From the NCBI RefSeq assembly GCF_000411135.1, contig NZ_KE150262.1:238419-302418 (forward strand): a stretch of 64,000 nucleotides of DNA, written 5' to 3'. The translations under genes were made by a program, and so were the position numbers. Numbering within the stretch: the first letter of the stretch is position 1; the number at the start of each line of letters is the position of its first letter. Source of the stretch: Actinotignum schaalii FB123-CNA-2. Lineage in GTDB: Bacteria > Actinomycetota > Actinomycetes > Actinomycetales > Actinomycetaceae. The notes beneath the pieces were generated by a model, which was not told the DNA's origin, searched no databases, and was given only the letters and a program-made list of their open reading frames with translations. Below are positions 25,404 through 33,920 of this stretch, one piece after another.

Positions 25404-26029
25404 CGCCGTGCACCTCCCGCGTTGCTGTTGCGCCCCGCGTTGCCGCCGCGCCCACTATTCCGCGGCTTTCCACCGTTCGTGAGCGAACCGTCCACACCGT
25501 GGGTGGCATTCGGGTTAGCCACGTAGCGGTGCCGGCGGCGCTTGGGCTGCCGGCGGTTCCAGCGGCCCAGACGCCCGAAACGCGGGGCCGGAGTATCGGT
25601 TTCGTCGCGGAATTCCGCGGAGGTTTCCTGCAAGTCTGTTCCCACTTCGGATCGCTGGCTGCTTTCTTCTAGTTGTTGGCGAACGGCGACGGCGCGATCC
25701 TCCACGTCGTCGCGTACTTCGTCATCATCGCGCAGCTGCCAGGTGCGATAGGCCATGGCCAGCAGGAAGCCGGTGGTGGCCAAAGTAATGACAATAGCGG
25801 TGAGCATCATGGCCATGACCAGCGGGTCCGCCCACAGGTCCGGGGAACCGTTGCCGATAAAGGGCGGGTTGCCGGTGCGGCCACCCGCGATAAGGAAAAG
25901 AATATTGACGCCGTTGGAGAGGCAGCCCAGCCCGAGGATAACCCGCGATAGGGAACGCTCCAAAATAAGATAGACGCCCACGGCAACGAAAACCCCGCAC
26001 ATGAGGATGAGGGCGAGAGATACGCTCAT
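25400..26029 (-). CDS. mrpC: Na+/H+ antiporter subunit MrpC
   Basis: 209 residues. The first 115 form the normal MrpC, homologous to NuoK: three helices with VFVAVGVYLILERSLSRVILGLG, LSNGVNILFLIAGG and DPLVMAMMLTAIVITLATTGF. The remaining 90 residues are a hydrophilic tail ending in a basic, low-complexity part (RRQPKRRRHRYVANPN, then NSGRGGNAGRNSNAGG). This tail roughly doubles the usual length. Operon position between mrpA and mrpD with ATGA overlaps on both sides. Confidence 0.9.
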   Translation of the reverse strand: MSVSLALILMCGVFVAVGVYLILERSLSRVILGLGCLSNGVNILFLIAGGRTGNPPFIGNGSPDLWADPLVMAMMLTAIVITLATTGFLLAMAYRTWQLRDDDEVRDDVEDRAVAVRQQLEESSQRSEVGTDLQETSAEFRDETDTPAPRFGRLGRWNRRQPKRRRHRYVANPNATHGVDGSLTNGGKPRNSGRGGNAGRNSNAGGARR

Positions 26030-29000
26030 TCTTGCTCTCCTTCCGTTGCTGCATCGCGTTGTTCGGCGGCCAGGGCCAGGCGTTCGGCTTCTTGTTTCGG
26101 GGAGGTGCGCTCGCTGAGCTCGGCCTGGGATTCCATTTCTTCACGCAGGTTCTGACGGGCGTCGTGGGAGGGCTCAATGCGAATATCAGCATCCCAGACG
26201 CCTTCTTCCATTTCCCCGTGCCGGTCAATTTCCCCGCCGAGGGACCGCAGAATTTCGGCTACCAGGCCAACAACCGCGATATAGACGCCGGTGTCAAAGA
26301 TGAGCGCCGTCGTAAAATGAACCTCCCCAAAGATCGGAAGCACCATATCGATTTTCGCGGTTTGCAGCGGGTTACCGCCCAACATAATGGGGGCGAGCGA
26401 GGAAAGAGTGGCTAGGCCCAGCCCGGTTCCCAGCAGGTGCGCGGGGAGGATGGGGAGGGTGGCGCCCAGTTCGAAACGCCCGCCGGCAAGGTAACGCAAG
26501 GTCAACGCGATGCCGGCCAGCAGCCCGCCGGCGAAACCTCCGCCCGGCATATTGTGCCCGGAGAAAAGGAAGAAGAGCGAAATAATGAGAACGGTATGGA
26601 AGACCAGGCGGGTGCCGATTTGCAACATAATCGGGCGAGAGGCCACCCCGGGGCGGTTCGCGGAGGCGAGCCAGGCTCGGTTGCGCCCCGAACGCTTCGC
26701 TTCTTCTTCGGCGCGCAGCGAATTGCGCACATAGGCCACCGGGTCATCACCGAGGCGGTGCAAGCGTTGCGCCCGTTCACTTTTCGCGCCGAGGATATTG
26801 CGTAGCCGATCCGTGCCGCCGAAACGGTCGCGTACAAAGAGGAGGGAGGCGATGCCGACGGCGCAGACCACCAGCACGGACGTCTCCCCCATGGTGTCCC
26901 AAGCCCGGATATCCACGAGGGTAACGTTGACGATATTGCGCCCGTACCCGAAACGGAAACCTTCATCAGCGAAAAGCTCCGAAATAGGCGCGTGGGTGCG
27001 CACCCCGGCTGCCAGATACGCCAGCCCCGCGAAAAGCAGCCCCATGATGGCCGCGAAAACGATGCGGAAGCGCTGGGTGCCTTTGGTGCGGCGGGAAGAG
27101 AAATAGGAGGGCAGGCGGCGCAACACCAGCACGAAGACAACGAGGGTGAGAGTTTCGGAAAGCACCTGGGTGAGAGCCAGGTCCGGCGCCCCGTACATCT
27201 CGTAGGTGAGGGCAACGGCGTAGCCACCGATTCCCATGAGGATCACGGCTTTGAGGCGGTGGCGAGAGGCCGCGGCAAGCAGCACGCCCAGGCAGCCAAC
27301 AACGGCCACCGCGGCCTGCGCCCAGCTATCGAAGAGCCGGGGCACCACCAGGGTGCCCACCGGGTTGGTGAGCAGCGCAATGCCCACGGTGATGAGCAGG
27401 AACCAGAAAATGGTGAGGAGGTAGGTGGGAAGCGAACCGGATTGGGTGCGGGCGGTGACGGTCATGGAGAAACGCTCGGTGCCCGAAACAATGCGCTGGT
27501 AGGCTTCCTCGGCGCTGGTGCGGATGGCGTGGCGCTGGGTGAAGGCAGAAATGCGGTGGCGCTGCCAGAAGAGGAGGAATCCGGCCGCGAGGATGGCGAG
27601 GGTCACCAGGAAGGGCCCGTTGAAGCCGGACCACAGGTGCAGGTGGCCCTGGTAGGGGGCCAGCACCGGGTATTGGGCCAGGTACTGTTCTAGGAAAGCG
27701 CTGATGGGCGCGGTTGCGAGCCCGGCCACCAGGCCCGCAGTCGCCAATATTCCCACGGGCCAGATCATGACCGCGGAAACATCACGGACCTCGGTATCTT
27801 CCACGCGCGGTTTGCGCATGAAGGCGCCCCACCAGAAACGCAGGCCGTAGGCCACCGTGAGCGCGGAGCCCACCGCGATGAGCACGAGCACCGCGATATC
27901 GGTGGCGCTACCACCCCACAGGGCGCCGAGCGCACTTTCTTTCGCCACGAAAGCGGCGAAGGGCGGGAAACCCATCATGGAGGCATCCGCCATTCCGGCG
28001 AAGGTGGCAACCGCGGGCATATTGCGGCCCACATTGGATAGTTCGCGCAGGTCACGGGTGCCGGTGCACACGTCCACGATGCCCACGGAAAGGAAGAGCG
28101 CGGATTTGAAGAGGGAGTGAGCCAGCAGCAGCATGAGCCCTGCCAGCAGCATCGCCGAATCTCCGTAGCCGACGAAAAGAATAATGAGTCCGAGCTGGGA
28201 GACCGTGCCGAAAGCGGTAACCAGCTTAATATCGGTTTGTTTGAGGGCCCGGTAGCCGCCCAGCAGCACCGTGTACGAGGCGAGGATGATTACCATCCAG
28301 CGCCAGGCGGGATTATGCGCGAAACCGGGGGCCAGGCGCGCCACCAGGTACACCCCGGCTTTGACCATCGCCGCGGCGTGCAGGTAGGCGGAGACAGGCG
28401 TGGGTGCGGCCATGGCGGCCGGCAGCCAGAAATGGAAAGGTACCAGGGCGGATTTGGAGAAAGCCCCAATAAGTACAAGTACGACGGCGCTCGTCAGCAG
28501 CGCGGAATTCCCCGGTGACAGCGTGGCTTCGTGGGAAGCCACCACGAGCTCGTGCAATGAGAAGGATCCCCCGGGCATGACCCCGAGCATGGTGATCCCG
28601 CCCAGCATGGCCAGCCCACCTGCCGTGGTCACAATAATGGCCTGGAAAGCCGCGCGCCGCGAGGATTGCCGGTCGGAATAGTGGCCGATGAGGAGGAAGG
28701 AAAAAACGGTGGTGAGTTCCCAGTAAATATAGAGGGCTATGGTGTTATCCGTGGTGACCAAACCGAGCATAGCCCCGGCGAAAGCCACGAAAATCGCGCC
28801 GAAACGGCCCAGGTAGGAGGCATCGCGTTTGAAATACCGCGCCGAGTAGAAGAGCACGGCCGCGCCCACCCCGGTGGCGATGAGGGCGAGGAGCAGGCCG
28901 AGGGCGTCAATGCGGATATCCAGGTCCATGCCCAGTTGGGGCACCCAGGTGAGGGATTGCTGGTAGATATCACCGCGGAGGATGCGGGGGATGAGGCTGA

Positions 29001-29121
29001 GGAGCCACAGGAAAGTACCGGCCGGGAGGAGGGCGAGGATTGCGAAGCCGAAACGCCCGCGCTGCATCACGAGCGGTGCACACAGCGCCCCCACCACAAA
29101 TAGCAGGAGCACATATGCCAC
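26026..29121 (-). CDS. mrpA: Na+/H+ antiporter subunit MrpA with fused MrpB-type domain
   Basis: About 1031 residues from GTG 29121 (GGAGG five bases upstream); ATG 29151 (MAKGEG) is an alternative. The N-terminal part is NuoL-like, with YWELTTVFSFLLIGH (membrane Glu) and FSKSALVPFHFWLPAAMAAPTPVSAYLHAA. The middle is NuoJ-like (LALTQVLSETLTLVVFVLVLRRLP). A C-terminal MrpB domain contains RLVFHTVLIISLFFLFSGHNMPGGGFAGGL. The fused MrpA-MrpB layout explains the absence of a separate mrpB. The complex exchanges cytoplasmic Na+ for external protons and supports pH and salt tolerance. First gene of mrpACDEFG. Words at 26304-26313 and 28481-28490. Confidence 0.93.
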   Translation of the reverse strand: MAYVLLLFVVGALCAPLVMQRGRFGFAILALLPAGTFLWLLSLIPRILRGDIYQQSLTWVPQLGMDLDIRIDALGLLLALIATGVGAAVLFYSARYFKRDASYLGRFGAIFVAFAGAMLGLVTTDNTIALYIYWELTTVFSFLLIGHYSDRQSSRRAAFQAIIVTTAGGLAMLGGITMLGVMPGGSFSLHELVVASHEATLSPGNSALLTSAVVLVLIGAFSKSALVPFHFWLPAAMAAPTPVSAYLHAAAMVKAGVYLVARLAPGFAHNPAWRWMVIILASYTVLLGGYRALKQTDIKLVTAFGTVSQLGLIILFVGYGDSAMLLAGLMLLLAHSLFKSALFLSVGIVDVCTGTRDLRELSNVGRNMPAVATFAGMADASMMGFPPFAAFVAKESALGALWGGSATDIAVLVLIAVGSALTVAYGLRFWWGAFMRKPRVEDTEVRDVSAVMIWPVGILATAGLVAGLATAPISAFLEQYLAQYPVLAPYQGHLHLWSGFNGPFLVTLAILAAGFLLFWQRHRISAFTQRHAIRTSAEEAYQRIVSGTERFSMTVTARTQSGSLPTYLLTIFWFLLITVGIALLTNPVGTLVVPRLFDSWAQAAVAVVGCLGVLLAAASRHRLKAVILMGIGGYAVALTYEMYGAPDLALTQVLSETLTLVVFVLVLRRLPSYFSSRRTKGTQRFRIVFAAIMGLLFAGLAYLAAGVRTHAPISELFADEGFRFGYGRNIVNVTLVDIRAWDTMGETSVLVVCAVGIASLLFVRDRFGGTDRLRNILGAKSERAQRLHRLGDDPVAYVRNSLRAEEEAKRSGRNRAWLASANRPGVASRPIMLQIGTRLVFHTVLIISLFFLFSGHNMPGGGFAGGLLAGIALTLRYLAGGRFELGATLPILPAHLLGTGLGLATLSSLAPIMLGGNPLQTAKIDMVLPIFGEVHFTTALIFDTGVYIAVVGLVAEILRSLGGEIDRHGEMEEGVWDADIRIEPSHDARQNLREEMESQAELSERTSPKQEAERLALAAEQRDAATEGEQE

Positions 29122-29404
29122 GGCAGCCTCCGTCCCTTCGCCCTTTGCCATGCACGCCGGGTGCGCTACGTGCTCTACGTGCGGAGCGTGCCAACCATAC
29201 GCCACTGAGCCCCTCCGCGGGTGACCTGGCACGATGCAGCCGGTAGGTGCGGGCGCCGGTTTCTTAGGCGGTGGAGCTCGTTGTTAACGCATGGAACATC
29301 ATTACAGTAGCGAAAATATGGGCGAGTGTCCCGTGTTTCCGCTCTCGATGAGACCGCGCGGCCAACGCTTGCTTTGGGAGCGCGAGGCTTGCTAGGGCCG
29401 GATT

Positions 29405-30004
29405 TTAATTATCGACTTCCGGGTAGTGGGTCACGTCGATACGGTGGAAGTTAAGGTGGGACCGCGAGGCTGTGGGGCCGCGCTGACCCTGGTAGCGCGA
29501 ACCGCTTGCGCCAGCTCCGTAGGGGTTATTGGCCGCCGAGGAGAGTTGGAAGAAGCAGAATTGGCCCACTTTCATGCCGGGATAGAGCTTGATCGGCATC
29601 GTTGCCGTATTGGACAGCTCGAGGGTTACGTGCCCGGAGAAGCCCGGGTCGATGAACCCGGCGGTGGAATGGGTGAGGAGTCCCAGGCGCCCGAGGGAGG
29701 ATTTTCCTTCCAGGCGAGCTGCGACGTCGTTCCCCAAGGTGACCTGCTCAAAAGTGGAGCCGAGCACGAACTCTCCCGGGTGTAAAACGAATTCGCCGTC
29801 GGCCGGGACTTCTACCAGGCGCGTGAGGTCGGACTGGTCCGCGGCCGGGTCGATGACCGGGTATTTGTGGTTATCGAAGAGTCGGAAGAAGCGGTCGAGG
29901 TGAATATCGATGGAGGAGGGCTGTACCATCTCCGGATCCCAGGGGTGCAGGGCGATGCGGCCCTCGCTCACGGAACGCAAAATATCAACATCGGAAAGTA
30001 ACAC
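29405..30004 (-). CDS. dcd: dCTP deaminase (probably bifunctional dCTP deaminase/dUTPase)
   Basis: 199 residues. [22 protein letters not shown] and [18 protein letters not shown] start the trimeric dUTPase-like fold. [24 protein letters not shown] contains the catalytic Ser/Arg and Glu region, and [14 protein letters not shown] ends it. It forms dUMP precursors from dCTP; several actinobacterial enzymes also hydrolyse dUTP, so a bifunctional role is likely but inferred. Single gene. A word in minus orientation with the full AGCT extension is inside it (29721-29730). Confidence 0.9.
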   Translation of the reverse strand: MLLSDVDILRSVSEGRIALHPWDPEMVQPSSIDIHLDRFFRLFDNHKYPVIDPAADQSDLTRLVEVPADGEFVLHPGEFVLGSTFEQVTLGNDVAARLEGKSSLGRLGLLTHSTAGFIDPGFSGHVTLELSNTATMPIKLYPGMKVGQFCFFQLSSAANNPYGAGASGSRYQGQRGPTASRSHLNFHRIDVTHYPEVDN

Positions 30005-30176
30005 GCCTAGATTCTGACACGCCCGCGCGGGTGGGCGCTACCTGCGCGGCGGTATGTGGAGGAATTGGAGCAATTCGGGCGGGCTTTGCGCTGGCGGGGA
30101 TGGCACGCTAGGATAATCACCTAGTGATTCTTTCGCGCCTGCGGTTCGGCCGCTCGCGTGAGGTTTCACCGCTCTC

Positions 30177-30250
30177 GCGGGCGTAGTTCATCGGTAGAAT
30201 GGCAGCTTCCCAAGCTGCAGAGGCGGGTTCGATTCCCGTCGCCCGCTCCA
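30177..30250 (+). tRNA. tRNA-Gly (anticodon CCC)
   Basis: Cloverleaf with acceptor stem GCGGGCG (30177-30183) pairing with CGCCCGC (30240-30246), discriminator T and encoded CCA (30248-30250). The anticodon stem GCAGC/GCTGC encloses the loop TTCCCAA, giving anticodon CCC. The T-loop TTCGATT is standard. Confidence 0.95.
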
Positions 30251-30344
30251 GTTTTCGGGCAGCGAGTCCGCCCATATATCAATATCATGCCCATTAGAAT
30301 CGCAAGCGTTAGTACTACCCACCCACATCCAAGGAGGGATGACG

Positions 30345-30605
30345 GTGACTAATGAATTCGCAGAATCCGCCAAAGTGAAGGCGAAGGGACGCATAACCAT
30401 CCCAAAGGTGGTGCGCGAGCGGCTGGGCATCAACAAAGGAGACCGCATTGCCTTCGTCGTAGACGGCAGCGACGTGCGCGTGATCAACTCCGCCCGCTAT
30501 GCAATGTCAGCGCTCCAAGCTGGGCTAGCGGGCGAAGCGGAACGTTTGGGCCTCGATTCCGAAGAAGCCGTGAACGATCTGGTCGCGAGTATTAGAAACA
30601 GTTAG
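30345..30605 (+). CDS. AbrB/MazE-type antitoxin-like DNA-binding protein
   Basis: 86 residues from GTG 30345, preferred over ATG 30339 because AAGGAGGG sits six bases before the GTG but touches the ATG. The swapped-hairpin AbrB domain is AKVKAKGRITIPKVVRERLGIN then KGDRIAFVVDGSDVRVIN (about 6-48). A helical acidic tail (EAERLGLDSEEAVNDLVASIRNS) is like the toxin-binding end of MazE/VapB-type antitoxins. No toxin gene follows; the next genes are a different antitoxin-toxin pair. It may be a solitary antitoxin or an AbrB-like regulator. Confidence 0.75.
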   Translation: MTNEFAESAKVKAKGRITIPKVVRERLGINKGDRIAFVVDGSDVRVINSARYAMSALQAGLAGEAERLGLDSEEAVNDLVASIRNS

Positions 30606-30659
30606 TCAGGCGGGCTAACTCTCGCCAAAACCGACACCCACACCCCCTTCAAATTAGGC

Positions 30660-30688
30660 TATATTCAACCTAGGATATGTTGTATATT
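30660..30688. promoter_or_regulatory. AT-rich inverted repeat, likely phd operator/promoter
   Basis: TATATTCAAC (30660-30669) and GTTGTATATT (30679-30688) form an imperfect inverted repeat, strongly AT-rich against the local background, just upstream of the Phd-like antitoxin. It is a probable autoregulatory operator overlapping the promoter. Confidence 0.45.
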
Positions 30689-30711
30689 CTTCTTGGAAGG
30701 GGAGGTAAGCC

Positions 30712-30954
30712 ATGAATGTCAATACGAATACCTTGGTACCAATTTCGGAAGCGAATCAGAATTTCTCAAAGGTGGCGCGATTGGTAGACGAGTATGGCTC
30801 AGCCGTTATTTTGAAAAATAATCGCCCTCGTTACATCATCACAGAATTCGCTAAGGCGGATGAAATCACAGAGCCGGACGATGCCGAGCTCGCGAAGGTC
30901 TCAGCCGCACTCATAAGAAAAAATGCGCGCGTATATGAGGAACTGGCGAAGTGA
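30712..30954 (+). CDS. Phd/YefM-family antitoxin
   Basis: 80 residues. The N-terminal Phd/YefM fold is LVPISEANQNFSKVARLVDEYGSAVILKNNRPRYIITEF, with the usual PISEAN...FSKVARLV and KNNRPRYII signatures. The acidic helical C-terminus (EPDDAELAKVSAALIRKNARVYEELAK) would neutralise the toxin. GGGGAGG precedes ATG 30712. The stop overlaps the GTG of the following Doc-like frame as GTGA, the normal coupling for phd-doc. Confidence 0.85.
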   Translation: MNVNTNTLVPISEANQNFSKVARLVDEYGSAVILKNNRPRYIITEFAKADEITEPDDAELAKVSAALIRKNARVYEELAK

Positions 30955-31328
30955 AGTAGCTAAGCAAGCGGCAGATCCTCCTGATTCACCAGGAACTGCT
31001 TGAAACATCAGGTGGGACATCGGGGCTCCGAGACGAAGGCCTCTTAGATTCAGCCCTCATGACTCCATTACAGAGTTTTGGTGGGCAGGATCTGTACCCC
31101 AGTCTTATTGATAAAGCTGTTCGCCTTGCGTTTGGGCTTATCAAGAATCATCCGTTTATCGACGGAAACAAGCGTATTGGCACGCACGCGATGTTAGTCT
31201 TCCTCGCGCTCAACGGTGTGGAACTGAGCTATACGGACAATGAGATGATTGCGATTATTTTAAGCGTGGCTGCGGGACAAGTAGATGAATCAGGCCTACG
31301 CGCATGGATTGACGAACACCTCCTGTAG
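30951..31328 (+). pseudogene. Fic/Doc toxin with amber codon at position 3
   Basis: Read from GTG 30951, which overlaps the antitoxin stop, the frame is GTG AAG TAG, then continues open as LSKRQILLIHQELLETSGG to the stop at 31328. Everything after the TAG looks like an intact Doc protein: LRDEGLLDSALMTP, FGGQDLYPSLIDKAVRLAFGL and the active-site HPFIDGNKRIG that phosphorylates EF-Tu in Doc toxins. The first in-frame ATG (31059) would remove about 34 residues. The gene is therefore either inactivated, translated by read-through at the amber codon, or started from a rare codon. Complete loss of the N-terminal helix would probably disable it. Confidence 0.75.
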
Positions 31329-31527
31329 TTACACTGCGCTCCGTCGTCGCTATCGATTCAACATCGCCAGTTGAAGAACCCCACATGTTTCCCCCTCTTG
31401 AAAACGCTAAAATTCATCGGTGGCCGCACACCGCGGGCCCACACTACGGGCCCGCGCTGCACGGCGCCGGCGTCAGTCACGCCAAGCGCGGCTACGATTC
31501 GAAAACTGGTAGAAAAGGGATAACCGC

Positions 31528-32127
31528 ATGGATGAGGAGAAGGTTCTCGGCATGGAGCAAGCGCGCGGGAAGCGACGCGGCTGGCTGCCGCTATCCGAAA
31601 CGCTCTCGCTTATTTCAGTGGTTATCGCAGTGGCCGTGCTCGGCTTGAATATTTACGACCGTCACGAGGCAATCAAAGCCGAGCAGTTTTCCCAGGCCAA
31701 CCAAGCTTTCGTCCAAAATAAGATCACCGCCGAGGAACACCGCACCGACACCGGCAAAATCGGCCGGCAGATCACCTCGAGTTTCCACAACGCCTCCCCC
31801 AACCCAATCTTTGACCTTACGCTCGCGATGCCCGCCCCACTTGACGGCCTCACCGTCTCCGCCGACCATTATCACGAATTCCGGCAAACCTCCGCCGGGT
31901 ACGAAATCACGTTCCCCACGCTCCCGCCGAAAGAAAAAGCCGAGTACATCGACACCTATGCCGACAGCCTTTTCGGCGACCGGCCCCCACTTACCGTCAT
32001 TAACGAAAACTTCCGTTTCTGCTTCACTGACGTGAACGGCCAGCGTTGGCTCGCTGACCATCGCGGCGCCCAGCGCATTTCGTCAACAACGCAGTGCATT
32101 CCCGATAAGAACGACGACGCCGCCTAG
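31528..32127 (+). CDS. Single-pass membrane protein of unknown function
   Basis: 199 residues. A basic N-terminus (EQARGKRRGW) leads to one transmembrane helix (about 27-45, TLSLISVVIAVAVLGLNIY), then an extracytoplasmic domain of about 150 residues. That domain has beta-rich segments such as SSFHNASPNPIFDLTLAMPA and RFCFTDVNGQRWLADHRG, with two Cys that could bond. No family recognised. The protein ends in DKNDDAA, so its last codons are the word ACGACGACGC (32111-32120). AAAAGGGA precedes ATG 31528. Confidence 0.6.
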   Translation: MDEEKVLGMEQARGKRRGWLPLSETLSLISVVIAVAVLGLNIYDRHEAIKAEQFSQANQAFVQNKITAEEHRTDTGKIGRQITSSFHNASPNPIFDLTLAMPAPLDGLTVSADHYHEFRQTSAGYEITFPTLPPKEKAEYIDTYADSLFGDRPPLTVINENFRFCFTDVNGQRWLADHRGAQRISSTTQCIPDKNDDAA

Positions 32128-32134
32128 CCCGCCG

Positions 32135-32161
32135 CCAGCACACATGGCGATGGGGTGCTGG
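32135..32161. terminator. Hairpin between convergent genes
   Basis: CCAGCAC (32135-32141) pairs with GTGCTGG (32155-32161) in the 47-base gap between convergent genes ending at 32127 and 32175. It probably terminates both. Confidence 0.45.
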
Positions 32162-32174
32162 GCTGCGCGGCTGG

Positions 32175-32606
32175 CTACGCAGCAACTTTGGATGCGTCCT
32201 CTATCTTGAGCGTGTACGTCGTCGAAAACACGGTGAATGACAGCACCAGCAGCACGAGCAGGCACACCCCGGCCACCGGCAGCAGAATCATGCGGTCCAC
32301 GGATTTCACCACGAAGGGCAGGGCCGCGACCGCGCTAAATAGCACGATGAGGCCAATAATGGCTCCCTTCTTGAGGCGATAGCTGAGATAGATGTCATCA
32401 CCTTCCGCCGCGGAGAACGATACGGAATTGCTCTTGAGGGGAACCAGCGTTCGCACCTGGGCAACGCAGGCGCCGGAGCCCACCTCGAAAACATTATCGC
32501 GCTCGGGAAGCAGTACCTCCGGGCGATTCTTTCCGTTGACGCTCAAATAATGGCGACCCCTATCATCGAAGAAGAACCACCGCCTTCTCACATGTAACCG
32601 TGCCAT
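32175..32606 (-). CDS. Small membrane protein of unknown function
   Basis: 143 residues from ATG 32606, eight bases after AAGGAGG. The first 80 residues are a soluble, beta-rich part (RRRWFFFDDRGRHYLSVNGK, GSGACVAQVRTLVP). Two transmembrane helices follow (about 86-105 and 112-132: GAIIGLIVLFSAVAALPFVV and ILLPVAGVCLLVLLVLSFTV). No recognised domain. It runs convergent to the gene at 31528, and the AT-rich region upstream (32640-32710) probably holds its promoter. Confidence 0.6.
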   Translation of the reverse strand: MARLHVRRRWFFFDDRGRHYLSVNGKNRPEVLLPERDNVFEVGSGACVAQVRTLVPLKSNSVSFSAAEGDDIYLSYRLKKGAIIGLIVLFSAVAALPFVVKSVDRMILLPVAGVCLLVLLVLSFTVFSTTYTLKIEDASKVAA

Positions 32607-32766
32607 GACCTGCACCTCCTTGTGCCTACGTAACCGCGCCCCTACATAACGCCGTTACGCATAATTTTATCGCATTTATTCTGTGCGGCATTCAATTTAA
32701 TTATCCCACTGTGGCCGGCGGCGCTTTTCACCTCTAGGATGGGGGAAGAACCAGAAAGGAGGCCGC

Positions 32767-33120
32767 ATGCGCGATATTGCACCCTATTCACAACGCAAGC
32801 ATTACGAACTGCCTTCTTCCCTAGATGCGCTTCGCGGCCCTGGCATGGGTGGCACTCTCTACCTCGACCACTCGATCATCTGGGCCCCGAATTCCCCGAC
32901 GATCCACCTCGAAAGCAACGGCCTCATCAAGCGCGGTTATACAGCATTGATCAACGAGGGCACCACAGAACAGCAGGAGCGCTGGCTAAATCGGGAACTC
33001 CTCATGCAGGTCTGGACAACACTTAGCTTGCCGTGGCGCGTCTATGAGATGTGGGAATCAAAATTCCCGGAGCTGCCGGAGAATCGGATCTTCCATGGAA
33101 AATCTCGAATTTCAGCGTAA
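32767..33120 (+). CDS. Small protein preceding AbiEii-like gene, possible antitoxin
   Basis: 117 residues, AAAGGAGG before ATG 32767. Its sequence is mostly helical with no named motif (LESNGLIKRGYTALINEGTTEQQERWLNRELLMQVWTTLSLPWRVYEMWESKFPEL). It overlaps the start of the following nucleotidyltransferase toxin-like gene by 26 bases, the order expected for an antitoxin-toxin pair of the AbiE/MenA-MenT kind. I do not see the winged helix of classical AbiEi. The antitoxin role is inferred from position only. Confidence 0.5.
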   Translation: MRDIAPYSQRKHYELPSSLDALRGPGMGGTLYLDHSIIWAPNSPTIHLESNGLIKRGYTALINEGTTEQQERWLNRELLMQVWTTLSLPWRVYEMWESKFPELPENRIFHGKSRISA

Positions 33121-33735
33121 ACTCACCCGCCTTCTTCTTTCAGGGATTGAAGAGTACGGCTTCGTGCTGTGCGGCTCGGGAGCACTACGCGAGCACGGAA
33201 TCACTATGCGCCCCACTGAGGATATCGACCTTTTACCATCCAGGAGCATATGGATACGTTCCCGCTGGCGTATCAAAAGGTACTGGAAACGTGCATCAAA
33301 CACGGCTTCAAGGTTGTGACGTCGCATATAAGCAGCCAGTACGCCAACTTGGCCATCTCCGATGGAGATAACGTTTTATCCATCGATATGGGTGTTGATT
33401 GGCGCGGCTTCCCTCCAGCCACGTTAAACATCGGCCCAGTTCTGGCGGAGGAAGATGCCGCGGGTAGCAAAGTCGCCGCATTGTATTCCCGCGCAGAATC
33501 TCGTGATTATTTAGATGTGGATTCACTTCGCCGCAGCGGTCGCTATAGCGACGATCAGCTCATAGCCCTCGCCAAGGAAAGTGATCTCGCATTCGACATG
33601 GGATTCTTTATTCAGCGCTTAGAAGCCTGCGCTTACGTGGAGTTCGACGAGGTGGAGCAGTACGGCATCTCCGAAGAAGATTTCCACGCCATCCAAGAAC
33701 GCTACGCTCAGTGGCATACAAGCCTGAACAGGTAA
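33095..33735 (+). pseudogene. AbiEii/MenT-type nucleotidyltransferase toxin, frameshifted
   Basis: From ATG 33095 the frame gives MENLEFQRKLTRLLLSG, FVLCGSGALREHGI and RPTEDIDL, the nucleotidyltransferase GG/SxAL...DxD core. It then runs into nonsense. The rest continues in another frame from EHMDTFPLAYQKVLETCIKHG to TSLNR at 33735. The switch is at the run CCTTTTACC (about 33230): one more T would give DIDLFTIQEHMDTF, joining the two halves seamlessly. So it is a one-base deletion in a T run, either a dead gene or a slippage switch. The second half has its own ATG (33250) but lacks the active site. Confidence 0.75.
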
Positions 33736-33920
33736 AGCGGCACCCAGTATCCCTTCCCTGTTACCCACGCATTCGCCAGCAAGAAAAGACCTGGGCATAA
33801 CGTCACAGGGAAACGGTTTTCAACCCCCCTGACCTGCGGATTAGAATAACGATAACAATTCTCTATTCAAATCAATGTTACATTCACTGTTCAACGATTT
33901 GGAAATAAGGAAGGGATCTC

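Noticed and set aside
31385-31648. 87-codon open frame upstream of the membrane protein at 31528
   Set aside because: It overlaps the real gene in another frame, has no ribosome binding site and a composition typical of spacer.
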